From: Pseudomonas putida
Lineage (GTDB): Bacteria > Pseudomonadota > Gammaproteobacteria > Pseudomonadales > Pseudomonadaceae
Reading direction: 5' to 3'
Length of the DNA: 64,000 bases
NCBI GenBank assembly: GCA_041071465.1
Contig: CP163498.1
Coordinates: 1,240,001-1,304,000 of the forward strand
In this document: positions 48,799 through 58,307 of the stretch, in pieces
Position numbering within the stretch: the stretch's first letter is position 1
Layout of the letters: each line of letters starts with the position of its first letter
The notes under the pieces: model-generated
Seen by the model: only the letters and a program-made list of their open reading frames with translations
The model's database searches: none
What the model was told of the DNA's origin: nothing
Made by a program: the position numbers and the translations under genes

Positions 48799-50808
48799 AT
48801 GCACAGCAAAACCACGAGACGATCTTTCGTCAAAGGCCTGGCCGCTACTGGACTACTGGGTGGACTGGGCATGTGGCGCGCGCCGGTCTGGGCTGTGACC
48901 AGCCATGGCCAACCGAATGTTCTGACAGGCACCGATTTTGATCTCTACATCGGTGAGCTACCGGTCAACATCACCGGAGCAACTCGCACAGCCATGGCAA
49001 TCAATGGATCGTTGCCGGGGCCGATCCTTCGTTGGCGGGAGGGAGACACAGTCACGCTCCGCGTACGCAACCGCTTGAAACAGGACACTTCTATCCATTG
49101 GCACGGCATCATCCTGCCAGCGAACATGGATGGTGTGCCTGGTCTGAGCTTTCATGGCATCGCACCCGATGGCATGTATGAGTACAAGTTCAAGGTCCAT
49201 CAGAACGGTACCTACTGGTACCACAGCCACTCCGGGCTCCAGGAGCAGGTCGGGGTGTATGGCGCCCTAGTCATCGACGCGAAAGAGCCTGAGCCGTTCA
49301 CCTATGACCGGGACTACGTGGTCATGCTCAGCGACTGGACGGATGAAGACCCTGCACGTGTGCTGTCCAAGCTCAAGAAGCAGTCTGACTACTACAACTA
49401 CCACAAGCGCACCGTGGGCGACTTCGTCAACGACGTAGGCGAGATGGGATGGTCGGCTGCGGTGGCGGATCGGAAAATGTGGGCTGAGATGAAAATGAGC
49501 CCTACCGACCTCGCTGACGTAAATGGTTACACCTACACCTATCTGATGAACGGCCAGGCCCCGGACGGTAACTGGACGGGCGTGTTCAAACCGGGCGAGA
49601 AAATCCGCCTGCGCTTCATCAACGGCTCGGCCATGACGTATTTCGATGTGCGAATTCCCGGCCTGAAGATGACGGTTGTCGCAGCGGATGGGCAGCATGT
49701 CAAACCCGTTGCGGTCGACGAGTTCCGCATCGCCGTTGCCGAAACCTACGACGTAATTGTTGAGCCGGAAGACGAGCAGGCTTACACCATTTTTGCTCAA
49801 TCCATGGATCGCACAGGCTACTCCAGAGGCACTTTAGCCCTTCGCGAAGGTATGCAAGCTGCAGTTCCGGCAGTTGATCCTCGCCCTCTCATTTCAATGA
49901 GCGATATGGGTATGGATCACGGCAGCATGGCTGGCATGGACCACGGCAAGATGGCTGGGATGGACCAAGGCAGCATGGCTGGCATGGACCACAACAAAAT
50001 GGCTGGGATGGACCAAGGCAGCATGGCCGGTATGGACCACAGCAAAATGGCTGGGATGGACCAAGGCAGCATGGCCGGTATGGACCACAGCAAAATGGCT
50101 GGGATGGATCAAGGCAGCATGGCCGGTATGGACCACAGCAAAATGGCTGGGATGGATCAAGGCAGCATAGCTGGTATGGACCACAGCAAAATGGCAGGGA
50201 TGGACCAAGGCGGCATGGCCGGCATGGACCACAGCAAGATGGCTGGTATGGACCACGGCAGCATGGGAGACATGGGCGGCGCCATGCAGTCTCACCCAGC
50301 CTCAGAAACTAATAACCCCTTGGTCGACATGCAGACTATGAGTCCAACGCCCAAGTTGGACGATCCGGGAATCGGCCTGCGCAACAATGGACGACGTGTC
50401 CTGACGTATGCGGATCTGCGCAGCACGTTCATTGATCCAGATGGACGTGAACCAGGGCGCACCATCGAGCTGCATCTCACAGGCCATATGGAGAAGTTCG
50501 CCTGGTCCTTTGACGGCGTCAAATTCTCCGATGCTGAAGCCCTGCGCCTCAAGTATGGCGAGCGTCTGCGAATCACGTTGGTCAACGACACCATGATGAC
50601 TCACCCCATCCACCTCCACGGAATGTGGAGCGATCTGGAAGATGAGGAGGGTAATTTCATGGTTCGAAAACACACCATCGACATGCCTCCAGGCTCAAAA
50701 CGAAGCTACCGAGTAACCGCGGATGCTTTGGGCCGTTGGGCCTACCACTGCCACCTACTGTTCCATATGGAAATGGGCATGTTCCGAGAAGTCCGCGTGG
50801 ACGAATGA
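48799..50808 (+). CDS. copA: Periplasmic multicopper oxidase CopA
   Basis: 669 residues with a twin-arginine signal ([14 protein letters not shown]), so it is exported folded. Copper ligand motifs are [24 protein letters not shown] and [11 protein letters not shown]. Between the second and third cupredoxin domains (residues ~372-491) lie 15 tandem octapeptides of the form [16 protein letters not shown], an unusually long Met/His/Asp-rich copper-binding region. It oxidises Cu+ to less toxic Cu2+ and sequesters copper. It heads an operon with a Met-rich protein, copB, a cytochrome c and a DUF411 protein. Confidence 0.95.
   Translation: MHSKTTRRSFVKGLAATGLLGGLGMWRAPVWAVTSHGQPNVLTGTDFDLYIGELPVNITGATRTAMAINGSLPGPILRWREGDTVTLRVRNRLKQDTSIHWHGIILPANMDGVPGLSFHGIAPDGMYEYKFKVHQNGTYWYHSHSGLQEQVGVYGALVIDAKEPEPFTYDRDYVVMLSDWTDEDPARVLSKLKKQSDYYNYHKRTVGDFVNDVGEMGWSAAVADRKMWAEMKMSPTDLADVNGYTYTYLMNGQAPDGNWTGVFKPGEKIRLRFINGSAMTYFDVRIPGLKMTVVAADGQHVKPVAVDEFRIAVAETYDVIVEPEDEQAYTIFAQSMDRTGYSRGTLALREGMQAAVPAVDPRPLISMSDMGMDHGSMAGMDHGKMAGMDQGSMAGMDHNKMAGMDQGSMAGMDHSKMAGMDQGSMAGMDHSKMAGMDQGSMAGMDHSKMAGMDQGSIAGMDHSKMAGMDQGGMAGMDHSKMAGMDHGSMGDMGGAMQSHPASETNNPLVDMQTMSPTPKLDDPGIGLRNNGRRVLTYADLRSTFIDPDGREPGRTIELHLTGHMEKFAWSFDGVKFSDAEALRLKYGERLRITLVNDTMMTHPIHLHGMWSDLEDEEGNFMVRKHTIDMPPGSKRSYRVTADALGRWAYHCHLLFHMEMGMFREVRVDE
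49912..50271 (+). repeat. Fifteen tandem 24-bp units in copA
   Basis: Fifteen consecutive octapeptides, alternating MDHSKMAG and MDQGSMAG with minor changes. DNA units are highly similar, so repeat number likely varies by slippage or recombination between strains. Confidence 0.9.
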
Positions 50809-50822
50809 ACTGGAGATCCAAG

Positions 50823-51140
50823 ATGAGCAAACCAATGAAGCGAAACGCCTTTTTCCTTTCTGCTGCGATGGCTGGTCTGTTTGCTGTTTATGCTCCTTCG
50901 TCGTGGTCCAGCGACAATCATGAACAGCACACCCAGAAGTCTGCCGATGCCGCGAAATCGAAGGGTTCTCAGGGCATGGATCATGACTCGATGAAGGGTA
51001 TGGATCATGGCTCCATGAAGGGTATGGACCACGACAGCATGAAAGGTATGGACCATGGCTCGATGGAAGGTATGGATCACAGCAAAATGATGGAATCGCA
51101 TGGCAGCGATAACGCTAAGGCAGGGAAAGATGACCAATAG
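50823..51140 (+). CDS. Met/His-rich secreted copper-binding protein
   Basis: 105 residues from the ATG at 50823, 14 bases after copA. The signal peptide ([15 protein letters not shown]) is followed by [16 protein letters not shown] octapeptides like those in CopA and CopB. It overlaps the copB start by 11 bases. It is probably a periplasmic copper sponge. It has no folded domain that I recognise. Confidence 0.8.
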   Translation: MSKPMKRNAFFLSAAMAGLFAVYAPSSWSSDNHEQHTQKSADAAKSKGSQGMDHDSMKGMDHGSMKGMDHDSMKGMDHGSMEGMDHSKMMESHGSDNAKAGKDDQ

Positions 51141-52206
51141 CCTGGTACGACCATCGCTGCTGGCATTGACCGTTTCATTCAGCTTGCTGGGTGCTGCGCC
51201 CAGCTTTGCTGCTGAGGAGATGGACCATTCGGCAATGGGGCACGGAGCCATGGAAATGGATTCCGCTCCGTCGGCTGACCCGATGCCAGGCATGGACCAC
51301 GCTCAGATGGGCGCGAGCAAGCAGCAGAAGAAAGCCGCGCCCGTTGATCACAGCAAAATGAAACACAGTCAACCTGCGGCCAAACCTGCACACATGGACC
51401 ACAGCAAGATGGACCATGGCAGCATGCAGGGGATGGACCATGGGGCCATGGATCACTCGATGATGAACCATGGCTCTGATGCCCCAACGACGACTAGCCG
51501 TACTCCGATACCTGTGCTGACGGATGCTGATCGCCAAGCTGCCTTTCCTCCGTTGGGCGGGCATCAGATGCACGACAGCGCGATCAACAGCTTCTTCCTG
51601 CTAGATAAGCTTGAGTACCAGGATGCAGACGAAGGCAGCGCGCTGGCTTGGGAAGCCTCTGGATGGGTTGGCGGCGATATCAACCGGCTGTGGATCCGCT
51701 CCGAAGGTGAGCGGACGAATGGCGTCACCGAGGACGCTGAGTTGCAGCTTCTGTATGGGCGATCCATTAGCACATGGTGGGATGTGGTCGCTGGGGTGCG
51801 CCAGGATTTCCAACCAGGATCTCCACAGACATGGGGAGCTTTTGGTATCCAGGGCATGGCGCTCTATGACTTCGAAGCCGAAGCCACAGCGTTCATCGGT
51901 GAGAATGGCCAGACAGCTGCTCGGCTAGAGGGCGAATACGACATTCTCCTGACCAATCGCCTGATCCTGCAGCCAACCGCTGAAGCCAATTTTTATGGCA
52001 AAAACGATCCCGAGCGCGGGGTGGGTTCTGGCCTGGCAAACACCGAAGTCGGTCTGCGCTTAAGGTATGAGATCGTGCGCCAGTTCGCACCCTACGTCGG
52101 CGTCACCTGGAGCCGCTCCTACGGCAAAACGGCAGACCTGATCCGCGATGAAGGCGGGGATGTCGATGAAGCGCGTTTCGTTGCCGGCATTCGGATGTGG
52201 TTTTGA
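51130..52206 (+). CDS. copB: Outer-membrane copper resistance protein CopB
   Basis: 358 residues from the ATG at 51130. Signal peptide, then ~100 residues of Met/His repeats ([19 protein letters not shown]) and a beta-barrel of the CopB/PcoB family: [29 protein letters not shown], and the terminal Phe (RMWF) for barrel assembly. It likely stores or exports copper at the outer membrane and works with CopA. The start overlaps the preceding gene. Confidence 0.92.
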   Translation: MTNSLVRPSLLALTVSFSLLGAAPSFAAEEMDHSAMGHGAMEMDSAPSADPMPGMDHAQMGASKQQKKAAPVDHSKMKHSQPAAKPAHMDHSKMDHGSMQGMDHGAMDHSMMNHGSDAPTTTSRTPIPVLTDADRQAAFPPLGGHQMHDSAINSFFLLDKLEYQDADEGSALAWEASGWVGGDINRLWIRSEGERTNGVTEDAELQLLYGRSISTWWDVVAGVRQDFQPGSPQTWGAFGIQGMALYDFEAEATAFIGENGQTAARLEGEYDILLTNRLILQPTAEANFYGKNDPERGVGSGLANTEVGLRLRYEIVRQFAPYVGVTWSRSYGKTADLIRDEGGDVDEARFVAGIRMWF

Positions 52207-52215
52207 GAGCCTGAC

Positions 52216-52998
52216 ATGAAGAGAACAATTACAACGTTGGTAGCAGCAGGCGCCGTGGGTAGTGCGGCGGCGTTGGGGGCCGCGTATTTTGGCCTGGTCA
52301 ACGTCGGTGCTGATGATCCTCACTTCCCAGCCGTGCATGCTTTCCTCGCCATGGCGCGGGATCGCTCCATTGAAGTGCGCGCACGGGACATCGAGGTACC
52401 GAACCTAAAGGATGAAACCCTTATCCGTACAGGTGCCGGTAACTACAATGCGATGTGCATTGGCTGCCACCTCGCCCCTGGGGTGGATAAAACCGAGCTC
52501 AGCCAAGCGCTTTATCCGGCACCGCCCAATCTTGCCAAGATTGGTTCAAGCAATAACCCCGCAGCGGCCTTCTGGACCATTAAACACGGTATCAAGGCTA
52601 CCGGCATGCCCGCTTGGGGCAAGAGCATGGGTGACCAGTACATCTGGGGTATTGTCGCTTTCCTTGAGCAAATGCCGCAGATGAACGCAGAGCAGTACAA
52701 GGCCCTGGTAACAACCAGTGGCGGCCACCAGCACGGTGGTGGGGAAAGTGAGATGCACAACCATGAGGGCCAGCATGGCGGCAATGAGCCAGACCATCAT
52801 GGCAAGGTTTCCTCTGAGGCAGGGCACCACGATATGGAGCAGTCAGAGGCTCATCACTCACACTCGGCAGATTCCGAGGGTCACGAATCTGAGGGCGGCC
52901 ATCATGATGCTACCGAGTCCTCTAGTGATCAGAATTCCAAACCAGGTTCGAAGACGCACACACACAAAGATGGAAAGGTACACACCCATGAAGGCTAA
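52216..52998 (+). CDS. Class I cytochrome c with His-rich tail
   Basis: 260 residues. N-terminal membrane anchor or signal, heme motif CIGCH (Cys81, Cys84, His85) and axial Met131 (ATGMPAWG). Beyond residue ~165 the tail is dominated by His, Glu, Ser and Gly (GGHQHGGGESEMHNHEGQHG and many more), which looks metal-binding. Ten bases after copB, overlapping the DUF411 gene. It may take electrons from copper oxidation by CopA, an inference from location only. Confidence 0.85.
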   Translation: MKRTITTLVAAGAVGSAAALGAAYFGLVNVGADDPHFPAVHAFLAMARDRSIEVRARDIEVPNLKDETLIRTGAGNYNAMCIGCHLAPGVDKTELSQALYPAPPNLAKIGSSNNPAAAFWTIKHGIKATGMPAWGKSMGDQYIWGIVAFLEQMPQMNAEQYKALVTTSGGHQHGGGESEMHNHEGQHGGNEPDHHGKVSSEAGHHDMEQSEAHHSHSADSEGHESEGGHHDATESSSDQNSKPGSKTHTHKDGKVHTHEG

Positions 52999-53443
52999 CA
53001 GCCGCTTTCTCAGGTTGGCCGCCTTCGCGGCATTCATCGCGCTGCCGCCAGTCTACGCAGCCGTACCGACCACGATTGATGTTCATCGGGATGCCAATTG
53101 CGGCTGCTGTAAAAAGTGGATCGCACACTTGGAACAAAATAGCTTCAAGGTCATTGACCATGTTGAAACCGACATGAGTGCTGTAAAACAGAGCCTTGGG
53201 GTCGCACCGCGTTTGGCTTCCTGTCACACGGCAGTGATTGATGGGAAGTTTGTCGAAGGACACGTGCCAGCTGAGCAGGTTCGTGAGCTGGCAAACAGAG
53301 ATGATCTGATCGGTGTCGCCGTCCCAGGTATGCCGGCAGGCTCCCCAGGTATGGAAGTGGATGGTGTCACTCATGCATACCAAGTCATCGGTTTCAACAA
53401 GAGCGGGCAGGATGTAGTGGTTGCGGAGTATCCAGGCCACTGA
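52988..53443 (+). CDS. DUF411 protein (CopG-like)
   Basis: 151 residues from the ATG at 52988. Signal peptide ends PPVYA. Thioredoxin-like DUF411 domain with DANCGCCKKWIAHLEQ, a second Cys in LASCHTAVIDGKFVEGHVP and VPGMPAGSPGME. DUF411 proteins such as CopG bind a Cys-bridged copper cluster in the periplasm. It overlaps the cytochrome gene and ends the cop operon before a bidirectional terminator. Confidence 0.85.
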   Translation: MKANSRFLRLAAFAAFIALPPVYAAVPTTIDVHRDANCGCCKKWIAHLEQNSFKVIDHVETDMSAVKQSLGVAPRLASCHTAVIDGKFVEGHVPAEQVRELANRDDLIGVAVPGMPAGSPGMEVDGVTHAYQVIGFNKSGQDVVVAEYPGH

Positions 53444-53462
53444 TCGACAGTTTTCCCAACGC

Positions 53463-53488
53463 AAACGGCGCTTTTAAAGGCGCCGTTT
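53463..53488. terminator. Bidirectional terminator between DUF411 and DUF2790
   Basis: AAACGGCGC, loop, GCGCCGTTT with T-runs on both sides; convergent genes end at each side. Confidence 0.85.
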
Positions 53489-53511
53489 TAGTTTGAATAG
53501 AGTTCAAGAGC

Positions 53512-53844
53512 TCAGTTCTGGCCGCGGCAATTGATGCCAGCTGCGCGGTATTCGAGAATGTTGAGCTTGCCTGTCGAGTCTTCATAGGTCATTTGCGCAG
53601 GCATCACATCACAGCTTCCCCGGTTTGAGGTCACAGCAATCACTTTTGCTACATCGAGCTCCATGCCGTAGCGGTAGTGGACTACCTCTGGGGGATTTTT
53701 ACCGATGGAGGCTGCGTATGCGCGCATGGCCTGCTCATTCGCCTGAATCATTTTCCCGTGCAGGCGGTCGGACCCGCCCTCAGCCATCGCGGCCGAGGAA
53801 GCCATCAGAATCAGTATGGCGGCAACGCCGTTGAGAGCTTTCAT
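53512..53844 (-). CDS. AEGG-DUF2790 secreted protein (copy 3)
   Basis: 110 residues from the ATG at 53844 preceded by GGAGTG. Signal peptide ends SSAAMA; mature start EGGSDRLHGKMIQANEQAMR matches the PtrA-like small proteins, then a DUF2790 domain (PPEVVHYRYGMELDVAKVI, Cys, QMTYEDSTGKLNILEYR). It therefore links the two small-protein families. A copper box at 53911 points toward it. Function unknown. Confidence 0.82.
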   Translation of the reverse strand: MKALNGVAAILILMASSAAMAEGGSDRLHGKMIQANEQAMRAYAASIGKNPPEVVHYRYGMELDVAKVIAVTSNRGSCDVMPAQMTYEDSTGKLNILEYRAAGINCRGQN

Positions 53845-53910
53845 GTTCGTCACTCCGATTTGGTGTGATTGAATCTTAGGGGGCAGCACCTGTCTCTCGG
53901 GTGATCTGTG

Positions 53911-53926
53911 GATTACATCTTTGTCA
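53911..53926 (-). promoter_or_regulatory. Copper box upstream of DUF2790 copy 3
   Basis: The minus strand reads TGACAAAGATGTAATC, 67 bases before the gene start. Confidence 0.65.
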
Positions 53927-54029
53927 GTCGGCAAGCGGTGTCGAACGGCATTCTCTGAGAGCTGGTGAAAGGCCAGAAAAGCTCATTCCCTGGGCGCAGC
54001 ATAGATCCTGGGTGAGCGCCTCGTCAGTG

Positions 54030-54769
54030 CCTTGCGTGTGCATTCCGAGCACGGGTATTGGGATGCCAAAGCAGTGGTCAGTGCCACGGGCACCTGGAGC
54101 AACCCTAATATCCCTGCTTATCCCGGTGCCGAGCTGTTCCGTGGTCAGCAGCTGCATTCAGCTCATTATGTTGAGCCGCTGGCCTTCTCGGGTAAGCGAG
54201 TACTGATCGTCGGTGGAGGTAACTCCGGGGCACAGATTCTCGCTGAGGTTTCCCAAGTAGCGGATGCGACCTGGGTAACGCCCACCGAGCCACTCTTCCT
54301 GCCTGATGATGTGGATGGTCGAGTGCTGTTCGAACGGGCGACAGAGCGCTGGAAAGCGCAGATGGAGGGCCGTGTGATTGAGCAGCCAGTCGGTGGGCTG
54401 GGCGATATCGTGATGGTCCCGGCTGTGGTCGAGGCGCGTGAGCGAGACGTTCTGCACGCTGTGCGGCCCTTCGTTCGTTTCACCCCCGACGGTGTGGTTT
54501 GGGCGGACGGCTCGGAGACCGCGGTCGATGCGGTGATCTGGTGCACCGGATTCAAGCCGGCGCTGGGGCACTTGGCGAGCCTCGGGGTAGTCACGGGTGA
54601 CGGACGCGTCGAAGTTTCAGGTACACGGTCAGTGAATGAGCCTGCCCTTTGGCTGGTGGGTTATGGCGAGTGGACAGGCTCTGCATCCGCGACCTTGATC
54701 GGGGTGACACGCACAGTCCGCAGCACTGTTGTTGAGATCGAGCAGTTTATGGTGAAAGCGGAGGCTTGA
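54030..54769 (+). pseudogene. arsO: arsO, 3' two thirds (flavin monooxygenase)
   Basis: About 245 codons follow the ArsO/flavin-binding monooxygenase pattern from residue ~125 on: [18 protein letters not shown], then the second nucleotide-binding motif [16 protein letters not shown], and [16 protein letters not shown] near the end. The 5' part with the FAD motif is missing here and is found at 61156-61325. A stop codon precedes this frame. It is not expected to be functional alone. Confidence 0.85.
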
Positions 54770-54792
54770 GTGCATCCGCTCTTCCCCTGTGC

Positions 54793-56025
54793 TCAGTGGG
54801 TCTGCTGCGCCATTTCGCTGTGTCTGGGCAACCCGAGCGAGATGAGCGCGGCAGCCAATACGAAGATGCTGGAAACCCACAGGCAGGCCTGCAAACCGTA
54901 GGCTTGGAACACCCAGCCTGACAGCAGTGTACCGACCAGCCGCCCCAGGGCGTTGGACATGTAATAGAACCCTACATCCAGGGAGACGCCGTCTTCCTTG
55001 GCATAGCTGACGATCAGGTAGCTGTGCAGCGAGGAGTTCACCGCGAACAGCACACCGAACAGCATCAGCCCACCGAGCAGCACCACCTGGGCCGACCAGC
55101 CTGCCGATAGGCCCACGGCAATGAGCGCAGGCAGTCCCGCCAGGGCGATCGCCCAAATGAAGGCCGCTCGACCGTCCGGCACGTGACCGCGCTTCTTACC
55201 GGTGATGTGAGGAGCAAACGACTGGACGATGCCGTAGCCAATGATCCACGCGGCGAGGAAGCCGCCGACCAGCCAGAAGTCCCAGCCAAACGCGGTGCTC
55301 AGGTACACCGGCAGCGCCACGACGAACCAGACGTCCCGGGCACCAAAGAGAAACAGCCGTGCGGCCGAGAGGATGTTGATGGCTCGGCTCTTGGACAGCA
55401 TGTCGCGGAACTTGGGTTTGGCCTTGGCTTTGCCCAAGTCCTTTTTCAGCAGCACCAGACTGCCAATCCAGATCAGGGCCAGTACTGCCGCCATGGCCAG
55501 CACCGCCAGGGTGAAGCCGAGCAACGCGAGCAGTGCTCCGCCGAGGAAAAAGCCCACGCCTTTGAGCGCGTTCTTCGAGCCCGTCAGGATGGCCACCCAT
55601 TTGTAGAGCGTCCCCTGTTGGCTGTCCGGTACCAGGAGCTTGATGGAGCTCTTGGCGCTCATCTTGTTCAGGTCCTTGGCGATGCCGGACAGCGCCTGAG
55701 CGGCCATCACCCACGGCACCGTAAGCCAGGCTGCCGGCACTGTGAGCATCAGCAGTGCAAAGACCTGCATGCCCAAGCCGATGTTCATGGTGCGGTTGAG
55801 TCCCAGGCGGGCGCCGAGGTAGCCACCCACCAGGTTGGTGATCACGCCGAACACTTCGTAGAACAGGAACAGCGCGGCGATCTGCAGCGGCGTGTAGCCC
55901 AGCGAATGGAAGTGCAGTACCACCAACATGCGCAACGCGCCGTCGGTGAGGGTGAAGGCCCAGTAGTTGCCGGTAACCAGCAGGTACTGACGCACTTCCG
56001 CAGACAGGGCTGACAACGCCTTCAT
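54793..56025 (-). CDS. arsJ: MFS transporter ArsJ (1-arseno-3-phosphoglycerate exporter)
   Basis: 410 residues with twelve membrane helices and the ArsJ start EVRQYLLVTGNYWAFTLTDGALRML. ArsJ works with the adjacent GAPDH gene: GAPDH joins arsenate to glyceraldehyde-3-phosphate, and ArsJ exports the unstable product, which breaks down outside. The start is 9 bases after the GAPDH stop, so they are co-transcribed. It is the last gene of the ars operon. Confidence 0.94.
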   Translation of the reverse strand: MKALSALSAEVRQYLLVTGNYWAFTLTDGALRMLVVLHFHSLGYTPLQIAALFLFYEVFGVITNLVGGYLGARLGLNRTMNIGLGMQVFALLMLTVPAAWLTVPWVMAAQALSGIAKDLNKMSAKSSIKLLVPDSQQGTLYKWVAILTGSKNALKGVGFFLGGALLALLGFTLAVLAMAAVLALIWIGSLVLLKKDLGKAKAKPKFRDMLSKSRAINILSAARLFLFGARDVWFVVALPVYLSTAFGWDFWLVGGFLAAWIIGYGIVQSFAPHITGKKRGHVPDGRAAFIWAIALAGLPALIAVGLSAGWSAQVVLLGGLMLFGVLFAVNSSLHSYLIVSYAKEDGVSLDVGFYYMSNALGRLVGTLLSGWVFQAYGLQACLWVSSIFVLAAALISLGLPRHSEMAQQTH

Positions 56026-56034
56026 GATCGCTGT

Positions 56035-57039
56035 TTACTCCGCTGCGCCGACCAGGCGGGCCAGTTCCGCTGCACGGTTGGCGTAGCCCCATTCGTTGTC
56101 ATACCAGGCGTAGAGCTTCACCTGGGTGCCATTGACCACCAAGGTCGACAGTGCGTCGATGATCGAGGAGCGCGGATCGGTGCGATAGTCGATGGACACC
56201 AAGGGGCGCTCTTCGTAGCCCAGGATGTCTTTCAACGGGCCTTCGGCCGCCGCCTTCAGCAGAGCGTTGACCTCTTCAGCCGTTGTCTCACGTTCCACTT
56301 CGAACACGCAGTCGGTCAGCGAGGCGTTGGCCAGCGGTACGCGCACGGCGTGACCATTCAACTTGCCGCGCAGCTCGGGGAAGATCTCGGCGATCGCAGT
56401 AGCCGAGCCCGTGGTGGTTGGGATCAGGCTCATGCCAGAGGCACGGGCGCGGCGCAGGTCCTTGTGCGGCGTATCGAGGATGCTCTGGGTGTTGGTGAGG
56501 TCGTGGATGGTGGTGATCGATCCGTGGCGGATGCCAAGGTTCTCGTGAATCACCTTGACCACCGGGGCCAGGCAGTTGGTAGTGCAGGAGGCGGCGGTAA
56601 CGATGCGATGCTGCGCCGGGTCGAACAGGTGCTGGTTGACGCCCATCACCACGTTCAGTGCGCCTTTCTCCTTCACTGGAGCGCAGACCACCACACGTTT
56701 GACGCCCTGATCCAGGTAGGCCTGGAGCACGGCTACCGACTTCATCTTGCCGCTGGCCTCGATGACCAGGTCGCAGCCTGACCAGTCGGTGTCGGCGATG
56801 GTCTTGTTCGCGGTGACCTGAATGCGCTTGCCATCGATCACCACCGTACTGCCCTCAGCACGGGCTTCACGGAGCCAGCGGCCGTGGACCGAGTCGAAGT
56901 TGATCAGGTGGGCATGGGTCTCGGCGTCGCCGGCCGGGTCATTGATCTGCACAAACTCGAACTCTGGCCAGTCCCAAGACGCGCGCAGCGCCAAGCGACC
57001 GATACGGCCAAACCCATTGATACCTACTTTGATAGCCAT
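56035..57039 (-). CDS. ArsJ-associated glyceraldehyde-3-phosphate dehydrogenase
   Basis: 334 residues, complete. NAD-binding [15 protein letters not shown], catalytic Cys152 in [16 protein letters not shown], and the C-terminal [11 protein letters not shown]. In ars operons this enzyme makes 1-arseno-3-phosphoglycerate for ArsJ. It lies between the phosphatase-like gene and arsJ on the same strand. Confidence 0.94.
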   Translation of the reverse strand: MAIKVGINGFGRIGRLALRASWDWPEFEFVQINDPAGDAETHAHLINFDSVHGRWLREARAEGSTVVIDGKRIQVTANKTIADTDWSGCDLVIEASGKMKSVAVLQAYLDQGVKRVVVCAPVKEKGALNVVMGVNQHLFDPAQHRIVTAASCTTNCLAPVVKVIHENLGIRHGSITTIHDLTNTQSILDTPHKDLRRARASGMSLIPTTTGSATAIAEIFPELRGKLNGHAVRVPLANASLTDCVFEVERETTAEEVNALLKAAAEGPLKDILGYEERPLVSIDYRTDPRSSIIDALSTLVVNGTQVKLYAWYDNEWGYANRAAELARLVGAAE

Positions 57040-57071
57040 GTTCTTGTTCTCGGGTCGCGATTAGCGAAGGG

Positions 57072-57581
57072 TCAGAGGGTAACGCTGAACTGGTTGATGT
57101 AGCCGACGTGCGCAGGGTTCTGAATTGCACGTGGACGCAGGGCCTGGACCTGGGAAACAGCTTCCTGCACAGGGATGCCGCACTCGATCATCAGGCGGGC
57201 GGCAAACAGGCCGGTGCGGCCAGAGCCGCCCTTGCAGTGAATGGCGATCGTCTTACCGGTCACCACCAGCTCTTTCAGGCGTTCCCGGTGAGTTTCCCAG
57301 GCAGCAGCAAACGGCTCACCGGGTGCTTCGTCGTCTTCGACCGGCAGGTGGAACCATTCGAGGCCCAGCAGTTGGCACTCCTCGGGAAGCAGATCGATCT
57401 CGTTCTGCAGCAGTTCTTCACTCGGCATCAGGGTTACCAGCGCGCTCGCGCCGGCATCGCGCAGCGTTGCCAGAGCCTGAGATACCGATGTCTCCTTGGT
57501 ACCTGGGCACGGAGTGAAGATCAGCTGGCCGACCAGTTCGGAATTAGCCAACACGGAATACGGGTGCAATTGCATGCTCAC
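57072..57581 (-). CDS. Dual-specificity / CDKN3-like protein phosphatase
   Basis: 169 residues with the phosphatase loop HCKGGSGRTG: Cys116 and Arg122 give the CX5R motif. A WFHLPVEDDEAP region provides the general-acid Asp. Such phosphatases occur in ars operons of pseudomonads next to arsH and GAPDH. Their substrate there is unknown; arsenate esters or a phosphoprotein are possible. It is cotranscribed (7-bp gap from arsH). Confidence 0.85.
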   Translation of the reverse strand: MSMQLHPYSVLANSELVGQLIFTPCPGTKETSVSQALATLRDAGASALVTLMPSEELLQNEIDLLPEECQLLGLEWFHLPVEDDEAPGEPFAAAWETHRERLKELVVTGKTIAIHCKGGSGRTGLFAARLMIECGIPVQEAVSQVQALRPRAIQNPAHVGYINQFSVTL

Positions 57582-57587
57582 AAAGCC

Positions 57588-58304
57588 TCAAATGGATCGT
57601 TGATTGACACGCTTGGATAGTTCTTCAGCCGACTCTTTACGTTCGGAGTAGCGATCGACCAGATAGTCGGAGCGATCACGAAGCAGCAGGGTGAACTTCA
57701 CCAGCTCCTCCATCACGTCGACGACACGGTCGTAGTACGAAGAGGGTTTCATGCGACCCGCCTCGTCGAATTCCAGGTAGGCCTTCGGCACGGACGACTG
57801 GTTAGGGATGGTGAACATGCGCATCCAGCGGCCGAGGACGCGCAGCTGGTTGACCACGTTGAACGACTGCGAGCCACCGCAGACCTGCATCACCGCAAGG
57901 GTTTTGCCTTGGGTCGGGCGCACGGCGCCCATGCTCAGTGGAATCCAGTCGATCTGCGATTTGAACACGCCAGTCATTGCGCCGTGGCGTTCTGGCGAGC
58001 ACCAGACCATGCCTTCCGACCACAGCACCAGGTCGCGCAGCTCCTTGACCATGGGGTGGTCATCGGGCACGTCATCCGCCAGCGGCAGCCCGGTCGGATT
58101 GAATATCCGCGTCTCGGCACCGAAGTGTTCCAGCAGGCGTGCAGCTTCTTCCGTCAGCAGGCGGCTGAAGGAGCGTTCGCGGGTCGATCCGTACAGCAGC
58201 AGGATGCGAGGCTTATGGGTGGACTTTTGCTCGACTGCCAGCTTGTCTGCTGTCGGCAGTTCGACCAGATCGTTGTCGATGTTGGGGATGTGGTGTTCGG
58301 TCAT
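57588..58304 (-). CDS. arsH: NADPH-dependent FMN reductase / organoarsenical oxidase ArsH
   Basis: 238 residues. Flavodoxin-like fold with [20 protein letters not shown], the FMN phosphate loop, and [21 protein letters not shown] typical of ArsH. It oxidises trivalent methyl- or aromatic arsenicals to less toxic pentavalent forms. Its start is 3 bases from the acr3 stop. Confidence 0.95.
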   Translation of the reverse strand: MTEHHIPNIDNDLVELPTADKLAVEQKSTHKPRILLLYGSTRERSFSRLLTEEAARLLEHFGAETRIFNPTGLPLADDVPDDHPMVKELRDLVLWSEGMVWCSPERHGAMTGVFKSQIDWIPLSMGAVRPTQGKTLAVMQVCGGSQSFNVVNQLRVLGRWMRMFTIPNQSSVPKAYLEFDEAGRMKPSSYYDRVVDVMEELVKFTLLLRDRSDYLVDRYSERKESAEELSKRVNQRSI

Positions 58305-58307
58305 GAT

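Noticed and set aside
49912..50271. Short tandem repeats considered as a CRISPR array
   Set aside because: Units are contiguous with no unique spacers and encode in-frame octapeptides.
49894..50295. Repetitive His/Val/Ala minus-strand frame in copA
   Set aside because: It is the antisense reading of the CopA octapeptide repeat, not a separate gene.
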